Below are positions 7,576 to 14,354 of a DNA stretch of 18,034 nt, in pieces. Position 1 is the first letter of the stretch, and the number at the start of each line of letters is the position of its first letter. The DNA comes from Thermoactinomycetaceae bacterium. GTDB lineage: Bacteria > Bacillota > Bacilli > Thermoactinomycetales > Thermoactinomycetaceae. The translations under genes and the position numbers were made by a program. Where the stretch lies: NCBI GenBank assembly GCA_025449475.1, contig JANWJM010000149.1:1-18034 (forward strand), written 5' to 3'. The notes under the pieces were generated by a model that was given only the letters and a program-made list of their open reading frames with translations, did not search any database and had not been told where the DNA came from.

Positions 7576-7858
7576 TACGTTTACAAAGTGAATATCATGA
7601 TGAATCCGATGATGGGAAAAGTAGTTGTTATACGGGCAAATAGAGATGAGAATCCCAAGGCTGAAAGGTTCTCTTTGCAACGAGACAATGAAAGACACCC
7701 AGAGGTTCTTTGGCGAACGCTGTCAAACAGTCAGTAGACAAAGACGCCTGGTGCGTTAATTCACAGAGTGGAAAATCATGATGGATCTTGATTTTCAATT
7801 TGGGTGGTACCGCGGGAAAGGAAAGCTCTCGTCCCTGATGCTAGGGAGGAGAGTTTTT
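7576..7858 (+). promoter_or_regulatory. T-box riboswitch leader of hisS-aspS
   Basis: The T-box sequence GGGTGGTACCGCG at 7802-7814 pairs with the tRNA acceptor end and is followed by the terminator/antiterminator. Stem I is visible: the AGTA element at 7620-7623, then GTTG 7624-7627 with CAAC 7678-7681, CAAA 7637-7640 with TTTG 7674-7677, and GAGAA 7648-7652 with TTCTC 7669-7673. The expected specifier site reads GACAC at 7694-7698, overlapping GAC (Asp) and CAC (His). A stem II/III region with CTGTC...AGACAAAGACGCC follows. Uncharged cognate tRNA should stabilise the antiterminator and allow readthrough into hisS and aspS. Confidence 0.93.
7826..7858 (+). terminator. T-box-controlled attenuator hairpin
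   Basis: The arms 7826-7836 and 7843-7853 form CTCTC-G-TCCCT / AGGGA-G-GAGAG with a 6-base loop, followed by five T residues. It lies 22 bases before the hisS start and immediately after the T-box sequence, as in canonical transcription-attenuating T-boxes. Confidence 0.92.
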
Positions 7859-7880
7859 ATATTGGAGAAAGGTTGTGTGA

Positions 7881-9176
7881 ATGATGAATTATCGTTTGCC
7901 ACGTGGTACATATGACATTATGAATGAGGATATTGGAAAATGGCATTGGCTTGAAAAGTTGATTCATGATCTTTGTCGACGAAGCCATTATACAGAGGTT
8001 CGAACGCCAATTTTTGAGCAAACCGATCTCTTTATTCGTGGAGTGGGTGAGACAACGGATATCGTTGGAAAGGAAATGTATACGTTTCACGATCGCAATC
8101 AAAGGAGTCTTACACTTCGTCCCGAAGGGACGGCAGGAATCGTTCGAGCCTTTGTCGAGCATAAGAAATATGCTCAAAGTGATCCGCAGAAGTACTATTA
8201 TCTTGGTCCGATGTTTCGCTATGAAAAACCCCAAGCAGGTCGTTTTCGACAATTCCACCAATTTGGTGTCGAAGTTTTTGGCAGCGATGATCCAGCGCTC
8301 GATGCAGAAGTGATTGCATTGGGAATTAACTTTTTTTCCTCACTCGGTCTCAAGGATGTTCGAGTGGAGATCAATAGTGTGGGAGATGCTGAATGCCGTG
8401 CTGTCTATCGTCAGAAGTTGATCGACTATTTCAGGCCTTATCGTGATCAACTCTCTGCCGAAGATCAAAATCGTCTTGATCGAAATCCGATGCGCATATT
8501 GGATAGTAAAGATCCAAATATTCAAGAATTGATTGCTCATGCGCCTGTGATGCTGGATGATTTAAATGAACGATGTGCCACACATTTTGAAAGGCTTAAA
8601 CAGTATTTGGACATACTCCAGATCCCATATATCGTCAATCCACGTTTGGTTCGCGGCTTGGACTATTATACGTTGACCGCATTTGAATTTATCACCAATG
8701 TGGATGGGGTGCATGCCGGTACCATTGGCGGTGGTGGTCGGTATAACCGTTTGGTCAATGAATTGGGTGGACCTGAGTTGCCTGGGATTGGTTTTGGGAT
8801 TGGTCTAGAAAGAGTGCTACTCGCTTGTGAGCAACAACAGGTTCCCATTCCTGAGGAGCCTGGTCTTGATTGTTATCTTGTGGTCTTGGATGAGGAGTCA
8901 AAGCCAGAGGCCTTGCGTCTCTTGTTTGAATTGCGTCAGGCCGGCTTAAAGTGCGATATGGATTATGCTGATCGAAAAATGAAAGCGCAATTGAAAGCAG
9001 CCAACCGTGCAAAGTCACGCTATGCACTCATTCTAGGTGAACATGAACGAAAAAATGCGAATATCAGTGTGAAGTGTTTGGAAACTGGAGTACAAGAACT
9101 GATCCCTGTGCAGCAAGTGGTTGCATATGTAAAGAAAGGAGTGTACAAGGTTGAAAGAAATTTATCGAACACATGA
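7881..9176 (+). CDS. hisS: Histidyl-tRNA synthetase
   Basis: The 431-residue class II synthetase attaches histidine to tRNA-His in the cytoplasm. Visible signatures: N-terminal LPRGTYDI; class II motif 2 region with RPEGTAGIVRAF; the HisRS-specific histidine-A loop RGLDYYTLTAFEF; the glycine-rich GTIGGGGRYNRLVNELGG; motif 3 GIGFGIGLERVLL; and a C-terminal anticodon-binding domain ending near residue 425. The ATG at 7881 lies 8 bases after AGAAAGG (7866-7872); ATG 7884 is possible. The gene is controlled by the upstream T-box. Its last 26 bases overlap the start of aspS in another frame, which points to translational coupling and balanced output of the two synthetases. This is the standard Bacilli hisS-aspS pair. 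Confidence 0.97.
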   Translation: MMNYRLPRGTYDIMNEDIGKWHWLEKLIHDLCRRSHYTEVRTPIFEQTDLFIRGVGETTDIVGKEMYTFHDRNQRSLTLRPEGTAGIVRAFVEHKKYAQSDPQKYYYLGPMFRYEKPQAGRFRQFHQFGVEVFGSDDPALDAEVIALGINFFSSLGLKDVRVEINSVGDAECRAVYRQKLIDYFRPYRDQLSAEDQNRLDRNPMRILDSKDPNIQELIAHAPVMLDDLNERCATHFERLKQYLDILQIPYIVNPRLVRGLDYYTLTAFEFITNVDGVHAGTIGGGGRYNRLVNELGGPELPGIGFGIGLERVLLACEQQQVPIPEEPGLDCYLVVLDEESKPEALRLLFELRQAGLKCDMDYADRKMKAQLKAANRAKSRYALILGEHERKNANISVKCLETGVQELIPVQQVVAYVKKGVYKVERNLSNT

Positions 9177-10923
9177 GGCGAATCAATTATCCAAGGAAAC
9201 AATCGGACAACAAGTGGTTGTAAATGGTTGGGTACAAAAAAGAAGGGATTTAGGGGGATTAATTTTTATTGATCTACGTGATCGATCCGGAGTGGTTCAA
9301 ATCGTCTTTAATCCCGATATATCGGAAGATGCGATTCGGCTTGCTGATCAAGTGCGGAGTGAATATGTCATTGCTGTGAAAGGAAAAGTTGTGGAACGTT
9401 CGGAAGAGACGATTAACCCAAAAATCGAAACAGGAGAAATTGAAATTTTGGGAGATGAGCTGCAAATCTTTAATCGCTCCAAAACCCCTCCTTTTCCCAT
9501 AGAGGATGGTGTAGAGATTGATGAAATGGTGCGCCTTAGGTATCGCTATCTTGATTTGCGGCGAAAAAATATGCAACAAACTCTCCTTCTCCGTCATCGA
9601 GCGATGCAATCGATTCGGCGCTTCTTAGACAAACCGGGGTTTATTGAAGTTGAAACACCGATGCTGACAAAAACAACTCCAGAAGGCGCTCGTGATTATC
9701 TGGTTCCAAGCCGGCTCCATCAGGGAGAGTTTTACGCCTTACCACAGTCACCGCAGTTGTTTAAGCAATTGTTAATGGTAGCTGGGTATGAACGCTATTT
9801 CCAAATTACACGTTGTTTTCGTGATGAAGACTTGCGAACCGATCGTCAGCCAGAATTTACACAGCTCGATATCGAAACCTCTTTTCTCTCTCGTGATGAT
9901 CTCTTGGCTTTAATGGAAGAGATGATGGTCGATTTATTCAAGGATGTACTGAATGTCAACCTAAGGATCCCCTTTCCAAGGTTGACCTATCAGGAAGCGA
10001 TGGATCGATATGGAACCGATAAACCCGATCTTCGTTTTGCAATGGAGCTGATCGATCTTTCGGATACGCTTAGAAACTCCTCCTTTAAAGTGTTTGCGAA
10101 TACGATCAAGTCGGGTGGACAGGTCAAAGCGATCAATGTTAAACAATGCGCTCATTGGAGCCGAAAAGAGATTGATCAGTGGGGAGAAATAGCGACATCG
10201 ATTGGCGCAAAAGGGCTCGCTTGGTTAGCGTGGAGAGAGGACGGTGTAAAGGGTCCTATTGCAAAATTTTTCTCATCGGAAGAGCTGGCTGCCATTGCTT
10301 CGCGTGCCAAAGCGGAGCCAGGGGATTTATTGTTCTTTGTAGCGGATCGTCCCAAGACCGTTGCTGCTGTTTTGGGTGAACTGCGAATACGATTGGGGAA
10401 AGAGCTTCAGTTGATCGATCCCAATCAGTTTGTTTTTGTATGGATTACTGATTTCCCGATGTTCGAATATGATCAAGATGAGCAGCGTTATCAGGCGATG
10501 CACCATCCGTTTACGATGCCCAAAAGAGAAGATTTGTCATTGCTTAAGACCGATCCCAGCAAAGTGCGCGCCATTAGTGATGATTTGGTCTTGAATGGAT
10601 ATGAATTGAGCAGTGGGAGCCAGCGGGTTCACGAGCGTGAAGTCCAAGAACAGATTTTTGAGGTGCTACAAATTTCTGAAGAGGAAGCAAGACAAAAATT
10701 TGGTTTTCTCTTAGAGGCGTTTGAATATGGTGCACCGCCACATGGAGGGATTGCTTTTGGATTTGATCGCTTGATCATGGTTATGGCTGGCCGTGATAAT
10801 ATCCGAGAGTGTATTGCCTTCCCAAAAACAACCAACGCTCGATGTATCATGACCGAAGCGCCGTCAACAGTAGATCAAAAACAACTGGATGAATTAGGGA
10901 TTCGCGCAAGGAAGCGCATGTAA
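9151..10923 (+). CDS. aspS: Aspartyl-tRNA synthetase, bacterial type
   Basis: The 590-residue class II enzyme charges tRNA-Asp. It has an N-terminal OB-fold anticodon-binding domain (about residues 15-105, with VVNGWVQKRRDLGGLIFIDL), a catalytic core with motif 2 at FRDEDLRTDRQPEFTQLD (residue 223 onward), the bacterial GAD insertion domain (about 285-420), and motif 3 in GGIAFGFDRLIMVMAG near the C terminus. The start is TTG 9151, 9 bases after AAAGGAG (9135-9141), and lies inside the end of hisS. Length and domain order match the bacterial rather than the archaeal form. Whether it also charges tRNA-Asn cannot be told from this window. There is no clear terminator of its own; readthrough would end at the 6S RNA terminator. 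Confidence 0.97.
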   Translation: MKEIYRTHEANQLSKETIGQQVVVNGWVQKRRDLGGLIFIDLRDRSGVVQIVFNPDISEDAIRLADQVRSEYVIAVKGKVVERSEETINPKIETGEIEILGDELQIFNRSKTPPFPIEDGVEIDEMVRLRYRYLDLRRKNMQQTLLLRHRAMQSIRRFLDKPGFIEVETPMLTKTTPEGARDYLVPSRLHQGEFYALPQSPQLFKQLLMVAGYERYFQITRCFRDEDLRTDRQPEFTQLDIETSFLSRDDLLALMEEMMVDLFKDVLNVNLRIPFPRLTYQEAMDRYGTDKPDLRFAMELIDLSDTLRNSSFKVFANTIKSGGQVKAINVKQCAHWSRKEIDQWGEIATSIGAKGLAWLAWREDGVKGPIAKFFSSEELAAIASRAKAEPGDLLFFVADRPKTVAAVLGELRIRLGKELQLIDPNQFVFVWITDFPMFEYDQDEQRYQAMHHPFTMPKREDLSLLKTDPSKVRAISDDLVLNGYELSSGSQRVHEREVQEQIFEVLQISEEEARQKFGFLLEAFEYGAPPHGGIAFGFDRLIMVMAGRDNIRECIAFPKTTNARCIMTEAPSTVDQKQLDELGIRARKRM

Positions 10924-10931
10924 GCGGATTC

Positions 10932-10960
10932 TTGCCAAAGTATCTTCTTTGTGCTAATAT
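10932..10960 (+). promoter_or_regulatory. Sigma-A promoter of the 6S RNA gene
   Basis: TTGCCA (10932-10937), a 17-base spacer and TAATAT (10955-10960) preceded by TGC give a strong extended -10 promoter. It begins 9 bases after the aspS stop. The predicted RNA start is near 10967. Confidence 0.8.
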
Positions 10961-10966
10961 ATAGCT

Positions 10967-11167
10967 ATCAAAGAGTTCCTCAGATGTACGTGTAAACCGA
11001 AGTTTTGAGCCAACACATATTCATAGGGAGTTCGGGTCACTTATGTGAGTGGAAGCCTTCATCCAATGTTGGAGGGACCCATGACTATAAGTGCAGAACA
11101 CCCACCTGCTTGGAAGAGCAGGCCCAAAACTAAGGAGAGCCGCGGCATAATGGGGGCTCTTTCTTTT
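10967..11167 (+). ncRNA. ssrS: 6S RNA (6S-1/BsrA type)
   Basis: This is an approximately 195-200-base RNA that binds the sigma-A RNA polymerase holoenzyme by imitating an open promoter. Support: it lies directly after aspS, where B. subtilis has bsrA. Its ends pair, 10977-10983 (TCCTCAG) with 11130-11136 (CTAAGGA, one C.A mismatch). A second closing stem pairs 11001-11011 with 11121-11131 with one mismatch. The 3' half carries the familiar GAACACCCACCTGCTTGG...AGCAGGC hairpin next to the closing stem. Where the two pairings share bases near 11130 they cannot both be complete. It has a dedicated promoter and a terminator ending at about 11170. No open frame with a ribosome-binding site is present. 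Confidence 0.85.
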
Positions 11168-11170
11168 TTT
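11136..11170 (+). terminator. Intrinsic terminator of 6S RNA
   Basis: AGAGCC (11136-11141) pairs with GGCTCT (11155-11160), followed by TTCTTTTTTT. The loop contains a further partial GC pairing. It probably also stops any readthrough from hisS-aspS. Confidence 0.8.
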
Positions 11171-11219
11171 ATAAAAAACGAAAGTGTCTGCGTTTTGTGA
11201 AAAAAATGTCTCAAAAATA

Positions 11220-11248
11220 TTGAATTACGACAATCAATTTTGTACTAT
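11220..11248 (+). promoter_or_regulatory. Promoter of the YczE-type membrane protein gene
   Basis: TTGAAT (11220-11225), a 17-base spacer and TACTAT (11243-11248) lie just upstream of the AAGGTGG ribosome-binding site. The short predicted leader rules out the in-frame GTG at 11184 and fixes the start at ATG 11271. Confidence 0.6.
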
Positions 11249-11270
11249 GATTGGAAATGAAGGTGGGGAC

Positions 11271-11915
11271 ATGAACAAGCTTGGTTTCACGACTCGCGGA
11301 AAGGAATTGATCTGGCGGAGTCTTTTTTATTTCTTAGGACTTTGGTTTGTTGCTTTAGGGATTGTTTTTACCATTCAGGCACAGTTAGGAGTTTCTCCTT
11401 GGGACGTACTCCATATTGGATTAGCCAACGTCACCCGATTATCAGTTGGATCTTGTGTGATTTTGGTTGGAGCCATTGTATTGATTGTTCTCATATGGTT
11501 GGATCGAAAGCGAATCCGCTGGGGCTTGGTTGGAAATATGGTTTTGATAGGGATTTTTATGGATGTGATCATCTATTTTGGATGGGTCCCTGATCCCTCT
11601 CAAATTTTTGTACAATGGATTTGGTTACTATTAGGGCTGATCATTCAAGCGTATGGACTCAGCTTATATATTACTGCAAACTTTGGAGCTGGTCCCCGCG
11701 ACTCGTTGATGTTAGCGTTACACAAGAAATTGAGGTTATCAATTCGGATGATTCGGACGATCATGGAAGTCTCTGTATTAGGATTGGGATGGATATTGGG
11801 AGGACCTGTCTCGGTTGGGACGTTGGTTCTTGCTTTTTTAAATGGACCCACCCTTCAATATTTTTTAGAAGTGAATCATCGTTTGCTTACGATTTTAACC
11901 CTAAAGAAGAGCTAG
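11271..11915 (+). CDS. YczE/YyaS-family integral membrane protein
   Basis: The 214-residue product has about five hydrophobic segments and a short basic N terminus. Family-like motifs are VSPWDVLHIGLA after the first membrane segment, GAGPRDSLMLAL in the middle and GGPVSVGTLVLAFLNGP near the end; this repeated G-x-P-x-D/S-x-G pattern is typical of the YczE/YyaS/YitT-like group. B. subtilis YczE (about 215 residues) is the closest match I can name by length and motifs; no transport substrate is established. The frame is open back to GTG 11184, but the promoter at 11220-11248 and AAGGTGGGG at 11260-11268 support ATG 11271. It stands alone between the 6S RNA terminator and repeat copy 2, in a slot where B. 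subtilis has yrvM and rarA. Confidence 0.85.
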   Translation: MNKLGFTTRGKELIWRSLFYFLGLWFVALGIVFTIQAQLGVSPWDVLHIGLANVTRLSVGSCVILVGAIVLIVLIWLDRKRIRWGLVGNMVLIGIFMDVIIYFGWVPDPSQIFVQWIWLLLGLIIQAYGLSLYITANFGAGPRDSLMLALHKKLRLSIRMIRTIMEVSVLGLGWILGGPVSVGTLVLAFLNGPTLQYFLEVNHRLLTILTLKKS

Positions 11916-11921
11916 CTTTAT

Positions 11922-12024
11922 AGAAAATGCTGTCTGAACGCCCACGATTTGAATCGTGGGGTTGAAAGACGGCGTTGCTTGGTAATCCCTTCATGGGATG
12001 GCTTGAAGCAACCATTTTTGATCT
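11922..12024 (+). repeat. Two-hairpin repeat, copy 2
   Basis: This second copy of the element at 7214-7315 is in the same orientation and starts 7 bases after the YczE-type gene stop. P1: outer stem 11929-11935/11967-11973 (one U.G), inner stem 11941-11948/11953-11960 with loop TTGA. P2: a fully paired outer stem 11974-11980/12006-12012 and inner stem 11985-11989/11995-11999, followed by five T residues at 12015-12019. It can serve as the terminator of the upstream gene. It lies about 160 bases before cymR and upstream of the predicted cymR promoter, so it need not be in the cymR transcript. Confidence 0.85.
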
Positions 12025-12111
12025 TTGATTGTTTCAGGATCATCCATTAAACGGATTTAATTCATTCCCACATGGAGTGTCAAATAACTATCGAGAGTTA
12101 GATGGATATTT

Positions 12112-12141
12112 TAGACATCAAACACAAAATGGTATTATAAT
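12112..12141 (+). promoter_or_regulatory. Promoter of cymR-iscS
   Basis: TAGACA (12112-12117, five of six consensus bases), an 18-base spacer and TATAAT (12136-12141) lie 41 bases before the cymR TTG start. Apart from an ATTAAA-CGGA-TTTAAT dyad at 12046-12061, I see nothing else in 12025-12111. Confidence 0.65.
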
Positions 12142-12182
12142 GAAAGAGTGTTACTTGAATGGTTGGAAAAGAGGTGTGAAAG

Positions 12183-12602
12183 TTGAAGATATCGACGAAA
12201 GGGAGATATGGGCTTACCATTATGATGGATTTAGCGAAGCACTACGGCAAGGGCCCCATTCCGCTCAAAAGCATTGCCGAACGTCATTCTCTTTCTGAAC
12301 ATTATTTAGAACAATTGGTAGCTCCACTACGAAATGCTGGACTGGTTCGTAGCATTCGAGGCGCGTATGGTGGATATAAACTGACTCGATCCCCTGAAGA
12401 AATTTCTGCAGGCGATGTGATTCGTGTCTTGGAAGGACCGATCAGTATTGTTGAATTTCATGAAGAAGAAGATCCAGCTAGAAGAGACTTATGGAAACGA
12501 ATTCAAGATACCATCGCTCATGAATTGGATTCTACCATGCTTGCACATTTGATCAATTACTCCTCAGACGGTGAAGATGATCAGTATATGTATTATATTT
12601 AA
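12183..12602 (+). CDS. cymR: Rrf2-family transcriptional regulator CymR
   Basis: The 139-residue protein is the same size as B. subtilis CymR (138), with near-identical opening MKISTKGRYGLTIMMDLAKH and the helix-turn-helix SLKSIAERHSLSEHYLEQL-like segment (about residues 27-50) plus wing GLVRSIRGAYGGYKL. CymR is the master repressor of cysteine and methionine uptake and synthesis genes, acting with CysK as sensor of O-acetylserine. It lacks the three cysteines that bind a cluster in IscR and NsrR (there is no Cys in the protein), which separates it from Fe-S Rrf2 members. The start is TTG 12183, 7 bases after AAAGAGGTG. It is followed by the cysteine desulfurase gene after 15 bases, a conserved pairing that links cysteine supply with sulfur mobilisation. 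Confidence 0.95.
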   Translation: MKISTKGRYGLTIMMDLAKHYGKGPIPLKSIAERHSLSEHYLEQLVAPLRNAGLVRSIRGAYGGYKLTRSPEEISAGDVIRVLEGPISIVEFHEEEDPARRDLWKRIQDTIAHELDSTMLAHLINYSSDGEDDQYMYYI

Positions 12603-12617
12603 CAAGGAAGGTATGTC

Positions 12618-13757
12618 ATGCCCATCTATTTAGACCATGCAGCGACCACTTCCGTTCTTCCAGAAGTCAAAGAAGCAATGTTGCCTTTTTTCGATGAGAA
12701 ATTTGGGAATCCTTCCAGCATTCATCATTATGGACGAGTCGTTCGTACAGCCATGGATGAAGCACGGCAGAAAAGTGCGCAGGAAATCAATGCTGAACCC
12801 AGACAGATTTTTTTTACTAGTGGGGGAACGGAAGCAGATAATCTGGCTTTACTCGGTACAGCGTTACGAATGAAAGAACATTCAAAAGATCATATTATTA
12901 TAACAGCGATTGAACACCACGCGGTCTTGGATGCCTGCCACTATTTAGAGAGGTGCGGTTTTCGTGTGACGTATTTGCCGGTTGACACAGAAGGAAAAGT
13001 AGATATCGATCAACTGAAGAACGCATTGAATCGCAAAACTGCTTTGATATCCGTGATGTATGGGAACAATGAAGTTGGAACCATTCAACCTATAAAGAAA
13101 ATCGGAGAGCTGGCAAAAGAGATCGGTGTTCTCTTCCATACCGATGCCGTACAAGCCTTTGGAGTAGAAAGAATCGATGTGGATGAATTAATGATCGACT
13201 TATTGACATTGTCAAGTCATAAAATTGGGGGCCCTAAAGGAGTAGGAGCCCTGTATGTTTCAGAGAGTCATTCCATCCTCCCCCGAATGTTTGGCGGTTC
13301 ACAGGAACGGAGGAAAAGACCTGGAACGGAAAATGTACCAGGGATTCTTGGCTTTGGGAAAGCAGTAGAAATCTCCTCAAAGCGTAGAAATGATCATCTC
13401 ATGCACATGAAAGAAATCCGTCAACGATTTATTGAAGAATTGCACAATCGAAAGATTCGTTTTGTCATCAATGGACATCCCCATGATGTACTACCTCATA
13501 TCTGTAATATTAGCTTCATCGGAATCGATTCGGAAACAATGCTCATCAATTTAGATTTAAATGGAATTGCATGTTCAAGTGGTTCAGCATGTACGTCGGG
13601 TTCCTTGGAAAGATCGCATGTCTTGGAAGCGATGAATCTTCCTGGAGAAGTGATCGACTCGGCGATACGTTTTAGCTTTGGGTATCAAACAACGTTCGAT
13701 GAGATTGTCAAAGCTGCCAAAGTGATTGAAAAGATTATTCATCAGTTGAGTAAATAA
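12618..13757 (+). CDS. iscS: Cysteine desulfurase, NifS/IscS type (YrvO-like)
   Basis: This 379-residue pyridoxal-phosphate enzyme removes sulfur from cysteine as a protein-bound persulfide. It opens with YLDHAATT. Key residues are HH near 99-100 (AIEHHAVLDA), the cofactor lysine K202 in SSHKIGGPKG, and the catalytic cysteine C325 in SSGSACTSGS, whose long flexible loop is typical of group I (IscS-like) enzymes. RKRPGTENVPGI is also typical. ATG 12618 follows AAGGAAGG and the cymR stop by 15 bases. In B. subtilis the equivalent yrvO sits next to mnmA, which receives its sulfur for tRNA 2-thiouridine; here mnmA does not follow. It could therefore serve a distant MnmA, or Fe-S assembly. Confidence 0.94.
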   Translation: MPIYLDHAATTSVLPEVKEAMLPFFDEKFGNPSSIHHYGRVVRTAMDEARQKSAQEINAEPRQIFFTSGGTEADNLALLGTALRMKEHSKDHIIITAIEHHAVLDACHYLERCGFRVTYLPVDTEGKVDIDQLKNALNRKTALISVMYGNNEVGTIQPIKKIGELAKEIGVLFHTDAVQAFGVERIDVDELMIDLLTLSSHKIGGPKGVGALYVSESHSILPRMFGGSQERRKRPGTENVPGILGFGKAVEISSKRRNDHLMHMKEIRQRFIEELHNRKIRFVINGHPHDVLPHICNISFIGIDSETMLINLDLNGIACSSGSACTSGSLERSHVLEAMNLPGEVIDSAIRFSFGYQTTFDEIVKAAKVIEKIIHQLSK

Positions 13758-13761
13758 TTTG

Positions 13762-13786
13762 TTTTCGTTTCTGAAATAGGGGTATG
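13762..13786 (+). promoter_or_regulatory. Sigma-B-like promoter
   Basis: GTTTTC (13762-13767), a 13-base spacer and GGGTAT (13781-13786) match the general-stress sigma-B pattern (GTTTaa, 12-15 bases, GGGTAT), with a perfect -10. It begins 5 bases after the desulfurase stop and lies about 30-45 bases before the unknown gene. The match is by eye only. Confidence 0.5.
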
Positions 13787-13829
13787 AAGATAAGAGTAGA
13801 AAGGCAGAGGTAAGGTGAATCTGAACTCA

Positions 13830-14309
13830 ATGATGAAAATGGAAAAATGGGAATCTAAGATGGATAATATGGATTTAAAAGAGATGCTCGATGAGATTGA
13901 TCGTGCATTAATGGAGAATTTAGCAGCAGAGATTGGCTTCCCATCTTTTGAGAAGCTTGAAAATTCATCGGAGTGTATCTACGATGAATATCATGTCACA
14001 TATCTCTCGGATGGTCGTTGGGTCTGGTGGAATCCTCAAAAATATAAAAGAGAAGATCCCGTTTATTTTGATAATAAGGAAGCGATCATCGAATTTATTT
14101 GCGATTTTTTAAAGTTGGATGATAACCAATTGTATCAGCTCAAAAAAGGTTTAAGTGAAGTTCCCCAAATGCGAAAATGTTTCTATTGTGAACATGAATT
14201 TGATCCCACGCAAATCGCTTATGGGGAAGTAGAGGATCATCAAAAAAAGTATTGTTCTACGGAATGTGCGATGGAAGCGATCATGGGCGAAATTAAAGAT
14301 GACTTCTAA
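13830..14309 (+). CDS. Conserved-looking protein of unknown function with a C-terminal zinc-finger-like module
   Basis: The product is 159 residues from ATG 13830, or 164 from GTG 13815. The choice is open because GAGG lies 4 bases before the GTG while AAGGTGA is rather far (11 bases) before the ATG. Residues 10-45 are acidic and probably helical. A middle part with HVTYLSDGRWVWWNPQKY is rich in aromatic residues. The C terminus has C117-x2-C120, 21 residues, then C142-x3-C146 (CFYC ... CSTEC), resembling a small zinc-binding treble-clef or MYM/TRASH-like finger. No family is recognised. It lies between the cysteine desulfurase and recD2, follows a sigma-B-like promoter and ends in its own terminator, so it looks monocistronic and possibly stress-induced. 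No catalytic motif is seen. Confidence 0.8.
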   Translation: MMKMEKWESKMDNMDLKEMLDEIDRALMENLAAEIGFPSFEKLENSSECIYDEYHVTYLSDGRWVWWNPQKYKREDPVYFDNKEAIIEFICDFLKLDDNQLYQLKKGLSEVPQMRKCFYCEHEFDPTQIAYGEVEDHQKKYCSTECAMEAIMGEIKDDF

Positions 14310-14311
14310 TC

Positions 14312-14343
14312 AGAACTTGCGACAGAAAACGCAAGTTCTTTTT
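14312..14343 (+). terminator. Intrinsic terminator before recD2
   Basis: A perfect 10-base-pair stem (14312-14321 with 14330-14339) has an 8-base loop and a run of T through 14343. It lies 2 bases after the unknown gene stop and only about 11 bases before the recD2 start. No separate recD2 promoter is obvious, so partial readthrough is likely. Confidence 0.85.
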
Positions 14344-14354
14344 GAGAGGGCGAA

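Noticed and set aside
7465..7737. 90-codon plus-strand open frame upstream of hisS
   Set aside because: It starts at a non-ATG-like position without a ribosome-binding site and runs through the hisS promoter and T-box Stem I, whose base pairing explains the sequence.
11184..11270. GTG start for the YczE-type gene
   Set aside because: It lies upstream of the predicted promoter (11220-11248) and has no ribosome-binding site; ATG 11271 has both.
12046..12061. ATTAAA-CGGA-TTTAAT dyad as a regulator operator for cymR
   Set aside because: It is short, AT-rich and about 50 bases upstream of the -35, and does not match the CymR box pattern I know. Chance is likely.
12029..12298. 89-codon plus-strand open frame overlapping cymR
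   Set aside because: It begins at TTG with no ribosome-binding site, spans the cymR promoter and overlaps the well-supported cymR gene in another frame.
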